From the NCBI RefSeq assembly GCF_003202435.1, contig NZ_QJHK01000020.1:1-64000 (forward strand): a DNA stretch of 64,000 bases, in the 5' to 3' direction. Position 1 is the stretch's first letter. Every line of letters begins with the position of its first letter. The notes beneath the pieces were generated by a model, which was not told where the DNA came from, searched no databases, and saw only the letters and a list, made by a program, of their open reading frames with translations. Shown here piece after piece: positions 1 to 9,116 of this stretch. Origin of the DNA: Flavobacterium cheongpyeongense (GTDB lineage: Bacteria; Bacteroidota; Bacteroidia; Flavobacteriales; Flavobacteriaceae). A program made the position numbers and the translations under genes.

Positions 1-8
1 TTTGAAAT

Positions 9-263
9 ATGGCTGAATTTGTTGTTTACATTCTTTATTCTGAAAAATTTAAGAAAAATTATACTGGTTTTACTTCCAATTTAATCGAAAGATTTAAATC
101 TCATAATGTTCTTGAAACAAAAGGTTACACTCTAAAATTTAGACCATGGAAAGTAATTTATGTTGAATTTTTCGATGCAAAAGCTGAAGCTATCAAAAAA
201 GAAAAATATTTAAAAACTGGAATTGGAAGAGAATTTATTAAAAATTTGATTCTCAACAATTAA
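9..263 (+). CDS. GIY-YIG nuclease family protein
   Basis: An 84-residue single-domain GIY-YIG endonuclease-like protein. The family hallmark appears as VYILYS at residues 6-11 and YTGFTSNL at about 18-25, followed by an Arg at about 28 and a His at 32, then the usual Lys-rich C-terminal helix (EAIKKEKYLK). The length of 80-100 residues is normal for the stand-alone bacterial (UPF0213/YhbQ-like) group. The expected catalytic Glu can be placed only tentatively, around residues 57-65. The gene ends exactly where a 3' fragment of initiator tRNA begins, which suggests a tRNA-associated mobile gene rather than a housekeeping repair enzyme. Its natural DNA target is unknown. The start is the first ATG; the upstream sequence is outside the window. 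Confidence 0.85.
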   Translation: MAEFVVYILYSEKFKKNYTGFTSNLIERFKSHNVLETKGYTLKFRPWKVIYVEFFDAKAEAIKKEKYLKTGIGREFIKNLILNN

Positions 264-318
264 CTCGTCGGGCTCATATCCGCCGCGGCGGACACAGGTT
301 CGAGTCCTGTTCCCGCTA
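264..318 (+). pseudogene. 3' remnant of initiator tRNA-Met(CAT) interrupted by a GC palindrome
   Basis: After the nuclease stop codon the sequence reads as the 3' part of a bacterial initiator tRNA: the 5' anticodon strand with the diagnostic GGG, loop CTCATA, then a T-arm (CAGG TTCGAGT CCTG) and the acceptor 3' strand TCCCGCT with discriminator A. The 3' anticodon strand, which should read CCCGA, is replaced by TCCGCCGCGGCGGA at 279-292, a perfect 14-bp palindrome. The 5' half of the tRNA is missing because the nuclease gene sits there. The fragment cannot fold as a tRNA. A complete copy probably lies just left of the window, but that cannot be seen. Confidence 0.75.
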
Positions 319-359
319 CTAAGTAAAAGCTTCAGAGAAATCTGGAGCTTTTTTGTTTT
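310..359 (+). repeat. 50-bp direct repeat, copy 1 (tRNA acceptor tail plus terminator)
   Basis: Bases 310-359 recur at 1307-1356 with one mismatch (A321 versus G1318), 997 bp apart. The unit starts in the acceptor strand of the tRNA remnant and runs through the tRNA terminator. The two copies enclose hicAB, as expected for an integrated cassette or a duplication at the end of a tRNA gene. Confidence 0.9.
327..359 (+). terminator. Rho-independent terminator after the tRNA remnant
   Basis: The 10-bp stem AAGCTTCAGA/TCTGGAGCTT with a GAAA loop and one G-T pair is followed by TTTTG and more Ts. It would end transcripts of the tRNA and nuclease unit. Confidence 0.85.
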
Positions 360-501
360 TAAATACTTTGAAACAACTCTTCGTGATAACTCTCAGAAAA
401 TTGGATGATCGAATTTCTATAAAGGAATTTAAAACATCAAAAAATATATTTCTTGATAGTATTTTTACTATCTTCGAATTGTGTTTATAAAAACTTGTTC
501 T

Positions 502-681
502 ATGAAATCATCGGAGTTACATCGCCAAATTAAGAAATGTGGTTGGATGTTTTTGAAGGCAGAAGGTAGCCACTACATCTACGAAAAAGATGGTAGAAAA
601 TACCCCGTACCATTTCATGGTGCAAAAGAAATTGGAGAAGGATTAAGAAAAAAAATGTTAAAGAAATGGGATTATAAATGA
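502..681 (+). CDS. hicA: HicA-type mRNA interferase toxin
   Basis: A 59-residue protein of the HicA family, a small double-stranded-RNA-binding-fold ribonuclease that cleaves mRNA and is held by HicB. It starts MKSSELHRQIKKCGW and carries the conserved catalytic His in GSHYIY, followed by a K-rich C-terminus. A GTG seven codons upstream (481) is in frame, but the ATG at 502 gives the normal HicA N-terminus and length. The gene is followed after 165 bp by hicB in the same direction, the usual toxin-first order, although the gap is longer than normal. The pair lies between two copies of a 50-bp tRNA-derived repeat. Confidence 0.88.
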   Translation: MKSSELHRQIKKCGWMFLKAEGSHYIYEKDGRKYPVPFHGAKEIGEGLRKKMLKKWDYK

Positions 682-800
682 TCACGGTTGATTTAGAATG
701 TAACAGAATGCAAAATCAACTATCATTATTATTTTAAAGATAAAGAACAGAGACTGAAAATACTCTACTGAAGTACGGAAAACCGCAATAGAGAAAGAAA

Positions 801-818
801 CACATATCACACATATCA
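801..818. promoter_or_regulatory. Tandem 9-mer in front of hicB
   Basis: CACATATCA occurs twice in tandem, 29 bp upstream of the hicB start. HicB carries a helix-turn-helix and usually represses its own operon, so this is a plausible operator. No binding evidence exists beyond position and repetition. Confidence 0.3.
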
Positions 819-846
819 CATACATTATACTTAAGTTTTATATATC

Positions 847-1245
847 ATGAGAGCAATTAAAATAATAATCGAAAAAACGGATAATTTATTTTCTGCTTAC
901 GCAGTCAATGTTGAGGGAATTTACGCCGGAGGAGAAACTGTAGAGGAGGTCAAAAAATCAGTTTTAGATTCTATTCGTTTAATTAAAGAATATAATACAT
1001 CCGAAAATATACCTACAGTTTTAAAAGGTGACTATGAAATAGTATATCAATTTGATACTGTAAGTTTATTAAGCTACTACAAAGGTGTCTTTACAAATTC
1101 AGCTTTAGAAAGAATAACTGGAATTAACCAAAAACAAATTCAACACTATGCAAGTGGTCATAGAAAGCCGAACGAAGCAACAACAAAAAAAATTGAGACA
1201 GCTTTACATAAATTAGGTGAAGAACTTTTAGCAGTAAAACTTTAA
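847..1245 (+). CDS. hicB: HicB-type antitoxin with helix-turn-helix
   Basis: A 132-residue antitoxin. The N-terminal half (about residues 1-60) has the degraded RNase H-like HicB fold (IIIEKTDNLFSAYAVNVEG, then the AGGETVEEVKKS segment). The C-terminal half (about 80-130) is an XRE-like helix-turn-helix (SALERITGINQKQIQHYASG, then RKPNEATTKKIE). HicB neutralises HicA and represses the operon by DNA binding. The separation from hicA could allow an independent promoter for the antitoxin. The start is the first ATG of the frame and gives a normal family length. Confidence 0.88.
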   Translation: MRAIKIIIEKTDNLFSAYAVNVEGIYAGGETVEEVKKSVLDSIRLIKEYNTSENIPTVLKGDYEIVYQFDTVSLLSYYKGVFTNSALERITGINQKQIQHYASGHRKPNEATTKKIETALHKLGEELLAVKL

Positions 1246-1306
1246 TAATATTATCAACAAACGATTTTATAATAATCTTGAACAATCTGGTTAGATATTT
1301 CAATGC

Positions 1307-1356
1307 TTCCCGCTACTGAGTAAAAGCTTCAGAGAAATCTGGAGCTTTTTTGTTTT
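1307..1356 (+). repeat. 50-bp direct repeat, copy 2, with terminator
   Basis: This second copy of the 310-359 unit begins with the last 11 nt of the tRNA end (TTCCCGCTACT) and contains the same terminator hairpin (stem 1324-1333 with 1338-1347). No other tRNA sequence precedes it; the upstream bases are the unrelated tail of the hicB region. It marks the right edge of the hicAB insertion. Confidence 0.9.
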
Positions 1357-1423
1357 ATACATCTCTAGATCATCAGTAAAAAGGTTCGGAAATTGTCCCG
1401 TTAGGCTACAAGCTGATAATTTT

Positions 1424-1454
1424 AAAAGAGCTGTCCGGCAAGACAGCTCTTTTT
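1424..1454. terminator. Bidirectional terminator between hicAB and the M16 gene
   Basis: A perfect 8-bp stem GAGCTGTC/GACAGCTC with a 6-nt loop is flanked by A4 and T5, so it works on both strands. It lies about 100 bp beyond the stop of the convergent M16 peptidase gene and probably ends the peptidase operon. Confidence 0.85.
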
Positions 1455-1552
1455 AGTCTACAAATTTTTATACTAATTCAAATTTAAAAAAAACGTAAGT
1501 TTTTCTTTTAGAGACTATTAAATTAAAGTAAGGAATTGCCGTTCTTATAATA

Positions 1553-4366
1553 TTAATTAGAATCGTTTGGCTCTTTAGGCTGCATCACAACTTCTACTTT
1601 GTCAGCACTTGGCAATACATCTCCTGCGTATTTTTTAATGTCTTTTACAGAAATACTTCTTATTAAATTTTCATAAGCATCGCTGCTAACAAATTTATCT
1701 CCTGTTTTTAACTGATCTACAATTGTGTTCATCCAATAAGAATTTGATTTAATATTCTGCTGATTGCTTTTTATTAAGTCCTCTTTTATATCTGAGAGAT
1801 CTTTATCTGACACATCATTTTTTGAAATAATCCCCAATTCATCATACACAATTTGAAGCAGTTTGCTATCTTTTTCAGGATTACAGTCAAAGCTTACAGC
1901 AAGAGAAAAAACAGGACTCGGGCTTTTAGATAATGAACTTTGTGTTTGTACGCCGTAACTTCCGCCTTCGTCTTCTCTGATTTTATCTAAATAACGTTTG
2001 TCTAATAATTGAGAAAGTATATACGCCATAATTTGATTTTTCTCAGAAAAGGCCACATTTCTGTTTTCCAGATGTACATAAATACTGGTTTTGGGAACGC
2101 TCATTTCTCTTATTAGTTTTTCTTTAGAGAATCCTTTTGCCATTCCTGTTTTATGATCGATAAACTTTTCCTGAGTTTTATTTCCTGCTATATTTCCCAA
2201 ATATTTATTGATTACTTCCAGGTCATTTTCAGCAATATTTCCAACAAAAACAAATGTAAAATCTGAAGCGTTTGAAATACGTTCTTTGTAGATTTTAGCA
2301 GCGTCATCAAACTTTAGTTCTCCAAGGTTTTCTTTGCTTAAAAGGAAAGTTCTTTTGCTGTGATTGGTATCTAATAAAGCGATTGTATCGCCAAAAATTT
2401 TACTGTTATCATCTGTTACATTCTCTAGTGCATTGCTGTAATAATCGATGATTCGTTTGTAAGCCTGCGCTTCAAATCTTGGGTTTTTGAAGTATAAATA
2501 AGTCAGTTCTAAAAGTGTTTCTAAATCCTTTTTTACGGCACTTCCGCTAAAACCTTCGTAATGTTCTCCAATAAACGGACTCACTTTTACTGTTTTCCCT
2601 GAAAGTTGTTTTTGTAAATCGGTAACTTTAAAATCTCCTAATCCAGAGTTTTTGGCCAAAACTGTTGCAATTTGCGACGAGGCAAGGTCTTGTTGCGGCA
2701 ATAATGAAATACCACCCGGACTGAACGCTGAAAAAAGAATCTGATCCTGTGCCAAAGTGGTTGGATAGATAATTATTTTGGCTCCATTATCTAAAATATA
2801 TCCTTTTGCTTCTTTGATTCCTTTAATTTCAAATCTTTTGGCAATTGTTTTTGCCGTAAGTTTATCGGTCACCAAATCAGTATTAGCAATTGTTTCAGTA
2901 TAAGGTTCTAACTTTTGCTCTTTTACTTTTTTCATTACCGCTATATAATCAGCTTCTGCTGGATAGGTACTATTTTCTTTTTCCGGTCCTGAAACGGTTA
3001 AAACCTGATTTTTTTCTGTCGGAAGTGCACGAAATACTTTATTGATTTCATTACCATCTACTTTTACCAGAGTCGTTTTTACAAATTCCACTTCGTCTTC
3101 TAAACTCATTACCGGCGAAGCTTCTAAAAAATAATTCTGCAATTGCGAAGCCCAGTTTTCATTACCAATTTTATCTTTGTTTTTTAACTGATTTTCATAA
3201 CTGGTACGCATATTTTCTTTTACACGATCCAGTTCTTCTTTTGTAAAACCGTTTTGAATGGCACGCTCATATTCGGTAAACGCTTGTTGAAAAGCTTCTA
3301 ACAACCGTCCGTTTTTAGGATTTACTGTTAAGGTAAAAAAAGAAGTCAAACGGGTTAAACCAGAATAACTTAAACCTGCACCAAGCAACGCCGTCTCATT
3401 ATTGACTGTATATTCTCTAAAACGATTGTTCATCATTTGCAAAGCCAGTTGTTGCGCAATACTATTTTCAAATGCAGTAAAATCCTGAACTGCAGGTTTG
3501 CTCTTTTTAAAATTTAATGAGATTGATGTTTTCTGGGCTTCTTTGTCCAAAGCCAGTTTATACAACAATTTATCGTTGTCCGGAATTGCTTCATAAGTAC
3601 GTTCTGCAGGATTGTGAGACATTGGAATTGAACCCATTATTTTCTTAACCTGTTGTTCTATTTTGGCAGGATCAATATCTCCTACGATGATTACAGCCTG
3701 ATGGCTGGGCAGATACCATTTTTTATAATAATCCCTTAATTGTTTGTATTTGAAATTCTGGATAAGCTCCATATCGCCCAGCACATCTCTTTTCCCGTAT
3801 TTTGAGCCGTTGTAAATAACAGGTTCCAATTGTGATCCAATTCTTAAATCGGCATTTCTTCTTGTACGCCATTCTTCATGAATTACGCCTCTTTCGGCAT
3901 CAATTTCGGCATCCTTCAAAGATAAAAAACCAGACCAGTCGTGTAAAACGTATAAACAGGAATCTAATAAGGCAGGATTTTTAACCGGTACATTGCTTAA
4001 ATTGTAAACCGTTTCGTCATGCGCTGTGTAGGCATTAATGTCACGACCAAAAGTAACACCGTGTTTTGCCAGCATATTAATGATGCCTTTTCCTTTAAAG
4101 TGTTCTGTTCCATTAAAAGCCATATGCTCTAAAAAGTGAGCCAGACCATTTTGATTGTCGTCTTCTAAAATCGCTCCGACATTTTGAACAAAATAAAAAT
4201 CAGCTCTGTCTTTTGGCCATTCGTTATGCAGAATAAAATATTGCATTCCGTTGTTTAAAGTTCCGTTTACCACATCTTTCCGCAACGGAATTGTTGTTTT
4301 AAATTGTGCAGATAGCTGAGTTAAACCCAGTACCATAAAATGCACTAAAAATACTTTTACTTTCAT
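1553..4366 (-). CDS. M16 family zinc metallopeptidase (insulinase/pitrilysin type), secreted
   Basis: A 937-residue peptidase with a cleavable signal peptide (about residues 1-20, ending LSAQ). The inverted zinc motif HFLEH (HxxEH) lies at residues 77-81, followed by MAFNGTEHF and the downstream helix with the third ligand (DAERGVIHEEWR near 157). The length fits the long M16 form with two pairs of alpha/beta domains; the second half is the inactive-type repeat. Family members cut peptides within a closed chamber, so the expected role is trimming peptides in the periplasm. It is the last gene of the sigma-FecR-SusCD operon, 139 bp after the S9 peptidase gene, and is followed by a strong terminator. 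Its substrate is unknown. Confidence 0.93.
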   Translation of the reverse strand: MKVKVFLVHFMVLGLTQLSAQFKTTIPLRKDVVNGTLNNGMQYFILHNEWPKDRADFYFVQNVGAILEDDNQNGLAHFLEHMAFNGTEHFKGKGIINMLAKHGVTFGRDINAYTAHDETVYNLSNVPVKNPALLDSCLYVLHDWSGFLSLKDAEIDAERGVIHEEWRTRRNADLRIGSQLEPVIYNGSKYGKRDVLGDMELIQNFKYKQLRDYYKKWYLPSHQAVIIVGDIDPAKIEQQVKKIMGSIPMSHNPAERTYEAIPDNDKLLYKLALDKEAQKTSISLNFKKSKPAVQDFTAFENSIAQQLALQMMNNRFREYTVNNETALLGAGLSYSGLTRLTSFFTLTVNPKNGRLLEAFQQAFTEYERAIQNGFTKEELDRVKENMRTSYENQLKNKDKIGNENWASQLQNYFLEASPVMSLEDEVEFVKTTLVKVDGNEINKVFRALPTEKNQVLTVSGPEKENSTYPAEADYIAVMKKVKEQKLEPYTETIANTDLVTDKLTAKTIAKRFEIKGIKEAKGYILDNGAKIIIYPTTLAQDQILFSAFSPGGISLLPQQDLASSQIATVLAKNSGLGDFKVTDLQKQLSGKTVKVSPFIGEHYEGFSGSAVKKDLETLLELTYLYFKNPRFEAQAYKRIIDYYSNALENVTDDNSKIFGDTIALLDTNHSKRTFLLSKENLGELKFDDAAKIYKERISNASDFTFVFVGNIAENDLEVINKYLGNIAGNKTQEKFIDHKTGMAKGFSKEKLIREMSVPKTSIYVHLENRNVAFSEKNQIMAYILSQLLDKRYLDKIREDEGGSYGVQTQSSLSKSPSPVFSLAVSFDCNPEKDSKLLQIVYDELGIISKNDVSDKDLSDIKEDLIKSNQQNIKSNSYWMNTIVDQLKTGDKFVSSDAYENLIRSISVKDIKKYAGDVLPSADKVEVVMQPKEPNDSN

Positions 4367-4505
4367 GTTTATTGATTTCTAATGTTCTTTTTTTTGATTG
4401 ATTTTTCTTGAATTTGGTATAAGAAATTCCTGCTGTCCATTTGAAGGCCTCATAAGAAACCCTCAAATAACAGTCTTTAGCATTATAATCATGTATCGGT
4501 TTTTA

Positions 4506-7100
4506 TTACATCCAGTCAGGTTTTACTGAAGCCTTTAAGTAATAATCAAAATACTGCTGCATTTTGTTTGTCCAGTCTTTTTTGTTGGCAGTATCTTCAA
4601 GAGAATGTCCTTCTTTTTTATAATTGACCAATAAAGCAGGTTTACCCAAACGGCGAAGTGCAAAAAACAACGACTGACCTTCCTGATACGGCACAGCCCG
4701 GTCATTATCATTATGAAAAATAAGCACTGGCGTTTTGATGTTTTTAACGGAAAAAAGAGGGGAATTTTTGATGTATCCCTCTAAATTATCATACAAAGAA
4801 CTGCTCATACGATATTGATCTGCTTCGTATTTAAACATCGTTGAGATTCCGTTTGATCTCATAACCGGATAATTGGAAGTAAAATTACTTACTCCGGAAC
4901 CTACAATGGCACAACTGAAAATATCTGATTTAGTCAATAAAAAAGACGTCTCGTAACCGCCAAAACTATGTCCCTGAATACCAATTTTACCTTTTTCGGT
5001 AATACCTTTCGAAATTAAATAATCAATTCCGCTAATCACGTCGTTATATGTGCTGTTTCCTGGTTCTCCATATATATAATGTACGTCTGGCTGAAAAACA
5101 ATATACCCTCTGCTTACATACGTTGGAATATTGATGTTTGATGTACTAACCTCCGGTGCCTGATAAGTATTAAAATCTTCGGTATGTTTTTCGTAAAAAT
5201 GAACTAGTACCGGATATGTTTTTTTGCTATCGTAATTATCCGGAAGATAGAGATTTCCCTGATTTTCTTTTCCGCTAAAACTTTTCCAAGTCAGTACCTT
5301 TGAAGTTCCCCAGGCATATTCTTTTTGCTGCGGATTGATATCGGTAATTTTTTGCTGTGACCCAAAACTAGCATTTGCCCACCATAAATCGGGAAAAATT
5401 GTATAACTTTCTTTTGAAAATAATACGCTCGAATTATCTCCCGAAACTACTTCAACTCTTATATTATATTCCGGATTGGCAACTATTTTAGTAACGGTAT
5501 TATTGGCAAATTTGTAAACTCCTTTCGATTTATTTACGATATCAAAACCTATTAATGTAATTGATTTTTTCTGGTCCAAATTGCCTATATAACCGCTTTC
5601 ACTATATCGAAGTTCGACCTTATTTTTTCTTCCGTAACCCTGGGTAATACAATAAGGAGCTTTTTGATTGGTAAGATCAATGGCCCACATATCAAATTGA
5701 TCGTATATAACGACAGAATTTCCATTGTTTAACCAGCCTGCTATTCCGAAAGCCGTATTAGAAGATTTCATATCTACATTATCATCAAAAACAGGGAAAG
5801 GAACTTGAGAACTTACGTTTTTAAACTGTTTTGACGTGCTATCAAAAACCATCCATTCTTTTTGTTTTTCATCATAAAAAACAGCGAAACTTCCCTGCGG
5901 ATTCCATGCTATACCTCCAAAAACTCCTGTTAGTACTTTTGTAGCTTTTCCAGTCGAAGCATCGATCCAATAAATATCATTGCGTTCGTTAAAAGTCCAG
6001 TCTACTTCTACAGTATACGGTTTTTTATCAATAGCAAAAAGCACTTTAAAATCAGCCGATTCCGGAAATATTACCTGATCAAACTCTCCTTCGGAAGCCA
6101 ATTTAATAACTTTATTATTTTTGATATCGTAAAGAAATTTTGGTTCACCGGGCAGTGTTTTTGAATTTCGTAACAATTCTTGCCTGCGCTCCATTGTTCC
6201 CTGATTAGATCTCCAAATCTCTACTCCTGATTTTGCTATTTGCGTGTTTTCAGGACGTTTGTTTCCAAAAACCTGTAACTGAATAAAATTAGTGTTTTCA
6301 CTTAATCCGTATGCGGTTTTAGCAATCGAATATGCCGGATCATTTAATTTAACATCATCATAATTCAATATTGGTTTAACCGAATTGTTTTTCAAACTAA
6401 AATAATACACCTTATTAAAATCGGCGCTATTGGTGCCTTTCAAAGTAAAACTTCCTCCGTCTTCATTTCCATTTAATTGAAAATCTCCAAAATCAGCTGC
6501 TTTTCCGCTGTAAACGGTCTGTTGGTTTCCTCCGGGAATTCCGTGTTTTAAAAACACTTTATCTTTCTCTATCTGAACATAAACAATTGATTTGTTCTTT
6601 AAAAATCGAGATGATTTAATGTTATTTACAGAAATGCTGTCGTTGGTTTCTAAATTAAAACAAACCAAACGCTGCAGAAAAAAATCTCCTTTTTCAGCTT
6701 CTGGGCGTGTATAATACAAAATATCTGTTCCTTCTAAAGCATTGGTATAATGTTTTGTTTTCCAAAGCTTTTTTACGCCTGTTTTTAAGTTTTGCAAAAG
6801 TGTACTATCATTTTTGCTGTACTGAATCCAGTCTTTTTTTCCGATGAATTTTAAATCGCTGACATTATGCAGCACCAAACGTTTTCCTTTTGGAGTTTCC
6901 TGAATAATGATTTGCTTATCGTTTTCTTTTTCTTCATCCTGAAAAACGGTGCTGTACGCCATCCATTTTCCATTATACGATAACGATTTGCTGTTGATTC
7001 TTTTCCATGTTTGGTAAGCAGACTCGTCAACCGCTTTTTTTTGAGCAGATAAACTGTGTATACCCATTGAGAGTATACACAGTAAAATTATTTTTTTCAT
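4506..7100 (-). CDS. S9 family serine peptidase (prolyl oligopeptidase clan), secreted
   Basis: An 864-residue protein with a signal peptide (about 1-19, SLSA-Q), a long N-terminal beta-propeller region and a C-terminal alpha/beta-hydrolase domain (about 620-860). The nucleophile elbow GHSFGG puts the catalytic Ser at 712; Asp800 in HNDNDRAVP and His832 in KKEGHS complete the triad. The S9 family includes dipeptidyl and acylaminoacyl peptidases that act on short peptides. The gene starts 26 bp after the thioredoxin-like gene and shares the operon with an M16 peptidase and a SusCD pair. This supports stepwise peptide breakdown after import. The exact specificity cannot be told from sequence. 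Confidence 0.93.
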   Translation of the reverse strand: MKKIILLCILSMGIHSLSAQKKAVDESAYQTWKRINSKSLSYNGKWMAYSTVFQDEEKENDKQIIIQETPKGKRLVLHNVSDLKFIGKKDWIQYSKNDSTLLQNLKTGVKKLWKTKHYTNALEGTDILYYTRPEAEKGDFFLQRLVCFNLETNDSISVNNIKSSRFLKNKSIVYVQIEKDKVFLKHGIPGGNQQTVYSGKAADFGDFQLNGNEDGGSFTLKGTNSADFNKVYYFSLKNNSVKPILNYDDVKLNDPAYSIAKTAYGLSENTNFIQLQVFGNKRPENTQIAKSGVEIWRSNQGTMERRQELLRNSKTLPGEPKFLYDIKNNKVIKLASEGEFDQVIFPESADFKVLFAIDKKPYTVEVDWTFNERNDIYWIDASTGKATKVLTGVFGGIAWNPQGSFAVFYDEKQKEWMVFDSTSKQFKNVSSQVPFPVFDDNVDMKSSNTAFGIAGWLNNGNSVVIYDQFDMWAIDLTNQKAPYCITQGYGRKNKVELRYSESGYIGNLDQKKSITLIGFDIVNKSKGVYKFANNTVTKIVANPEYNIRVEVVSGDNSSVLFSKESYTIFPDLWWANASFGSQQKITDINPQQKEYAWGTSKVLTWKSFSGKENQGNLYLPDNYDSKKTYPVLVHFYEKHTEDFNTYQAPEVSTSNINIPTYVSRGYIVFQPDVHYIYGEPGNSTYNDVISGIDYLISKGITEKGKIGIQGHSFGGYETSFLLTKSDIFSCAIVGSGVSNFTSNYPVMRSNGISTMFKYEADQYRMSSSLYDNLEGYIKNSPLFSVKNIKTPVLIFHNDNDRAVPYQEGQSLFFALRRLGKPALLVNYKKEGHSLEDTANKKDWTNKMQQYFDYYLKASVKPDWM

Positions 7101-7125
7101 AATAATCTAAGGTTTCGAAAGTAAT

Positions 7126-9105
7126 TTATTCTTTCTTTAAAGCATTAATAACTTCCGTCAGTTCATCTACAAGCTGTCCCGGATTTCCGGAATATCCTTC
7201 AGAAGCAAAACGGATCTGTCCATTTTTAATCACGACTTTTCTAGGAATACCGCTTGATTTAAAAATGGTTGCATATTTAGCAAACGATTCGTTATTCGTT
7301 CCGCCGTCTTTTTTAACCAAATCAAAATAAGTGTCCAGTTTTAAACCTTTTTCTTTTAAATAAGCCAATGCTTCTTTTTTATATCCTTCTTTGTTTTCCT
7401 GCGTACTTATAAAATAGATCTCAACCTGATTATCTTCTTTAAAATTTGTTACCAATTGCTGCATTGCCGGAAAAGCTTTTTTGCAGGGCCCGCACCAGGT
7501 TGCCCAAAAATCAATTACGATAATTTTACCACTGTTTAAATCCAATTGTTTTGCTTTTCCGTCTGCACTCTGCACTTTAATCACCGGAGCAGGAACAGGA
7601 TTCATTAATGCAATTTTCTGCTCTGAATTATTTTCTTTTTTCAACTGCTCTAAATAAGCCGGAAAATCAGCCTCTTTTTTTCCTTCTTTTAAATACGCTT
7701 CTTTTAATTTTGTTGTTGAGTCTTCCGATAAAGCATTTACTCTTGCTGCATTTTTCAATACCTCAATAATTGGCTTGTTTAAAGTTTCCAATGCTCTCAC
7801 ATGAATATCATTGATACTTGCTTTTTCATAACGTTTTTCGAATGGCAGTAATTCAAAAGTTTCTAAAACTTCTTTATACTTTTTCAACATATCATACATA
7901 CGAATCTGAATCACTAACTCATTATTAAGCTGTGTTTTTGCATTTTCTGTAGCTTGATTGGGTGACCAGTAAAGCCCCTGCATGTATGATAAATCATTTA
8001 CTTTTTGCTGCATCTGTTTAATTATTGGCACTGCCATTGTTTCTATAACTGCGGGATCAACCACTTTTAAATACAAGGCTTTAGAGATATTTTGATGATA
8101 CACATCATTTAGATTAGCAAAATTCATGGTTGGAATTAAAGCCAAAACACTTTTGTAATCTTTAGTCTCAAAATAATATCCAAATTGTGTCTTTACAATG
8201 TTATCATAAAAATACTTTTGAGAATCAGGCACATCAGAAGTGTATGGGAAATCAGCTAAAAATTGCGTTATAACTTTGTTTTTCTCTGCAGCATCTGCAA
8301 TTGGCATAATTTTCTGAAAGGCTTTAAATCTTTGAAAAGCACCTTTTGGAAATTGTTTTTGAATTACGGTTTCAAGAGAATCTGCTTTTACCTGATCTTT
8401 TAGTTCAAACTTGTATAAATTGTGAACTTTTAGAAAAACTTCTTCTGGCTGACCGTTCATCTTCTTAACAAAATCTCCTAAAAAACGATGTCCTAATTCA
8501 TCAAATTTCTCTGGTTTCTGAACTTTTAATACTTTAATATAAGTATCAATAAATTTTGGAAAATTGTTACCATGATCTGCAACTTCTTTTTTCAGCCAAT
8601 ATTCTGTGGCGTCTCCGGTAATGGTAAAATCTTTAAAATAACCGCCAAACTGCGAATTGAAATCTTTGTTTCTAAAAGTCGCCCAGGCCAGATCTGCTCC
8701 GGGCATTTTTACTTTTGGCTCTTTAAAAACAACCAGCATATTTCCTGTGTCCTGCTGTGTATCTGTAACAAGACCGTTATCAGTATTGCCATAAAATTTA
8801 AATGCCATAAAACCGCAATTTTTTGGAACGGTGTATTCTACATTCCATACAGTGCCGCTTTTTGTCATTTTAAGGTCTTCAATTTCCCATCTGTAATCAT
8901 TAAAAACATAGGCATAACCATTGATTTCTTTGATATTTTCCAAAGGACCGCCTTTTGCATCATAGGTCATATTTAAAGCTGACCCCGGAATGGGGATATC
9001 AGCCATTCCGGTTAATCTCAACTTTGTTTCCTGACTTGTAACCTGTAAGGTAAAGGCGCAAAAAGCCAATACCAGTAATTTGATATTTGATATTTTTTTG
9101 AACAT
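7126..9105 (-). CDS. TlpA-like thioredoxin-fold lipid/periplasmic protein
   Basis: A 659-residue protein with a signal peptide (about 1-24), an N-terminal beta-rich domain (about 25-150), a helical middle (about 160-480) and a C-terminal thioredoxin/TlpA domain. The redox motif CGPC is at 538-541 in FWATWCGPCKKAFP, and a cis-Pro loop SGIPRK sits near 621. Such proteins are common next to SusCD-peptidase loci in Bacteroidota, where they may reduce disulfides so that substrate proteins or peptides become accessible. The N-terminal and middle domains have no assigned role here. The gene starts 11 bp after the SusD gene and is followed closely by the S9 peptidase gene, so it is operonic. Confidence 0.88.
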   Translation of the reverse strand: MFKKISNIKLLVLAFCAFTLQVTSQETKLRLTGMADIPIPGSALNMTYDAKGGPLENIKEINGYAYVFNDYRWEIEDLKMTKSGTVWNVEYTVPKNCGFMAFKFYGNTDNGLVTDTQQDTGNMLVVFKEPKVKMPGADLAWATFRNKDFNSQFGGYFKDFTITGDATEYWLKKEVADHGNNFPKFIDTYIKVLKVQKPEKFDELGHRFLGDFVKKMNGQPEEVFLKVHNLYKFELKDQVKADSLETVIQKQFPKGAFQRFKAFQKIMPIADAAEKNKVITQFLADFPYTSDVPDSQKYFYDNIVKTQFGYYFETKDYKSVLALIPTMNFANLNDVYHQNISKALYLKVVDPAVIETMAVPIIKQMQQKVNDLSYMQGLYWSPNQATENAKTQLNNELVIQIRMYDMLKKYKEVLETFELLPFEKRYEKASINDIHVRALETLNKPIIEVLKNAARVNALSEDSTTKLKEAYLKEGKKEADFPAYLEQLKKENNSEQKIALMNPVPAPVIKVQSADGKAKQLDLNSGKIIVIDFWATWCGPCKKAFPAMQQLVTNFKEDNQVEIYFISTQENKEGYKKEALAYLKEKGLKLDTYFDLVKKDGGTNNESFAKYATIFKSSGIPRKVVIKNGQIRFASEGYSGNPGQLVDELTEVINALKKE

Positions 9106-9116
9106 TTGTGTGTTTT

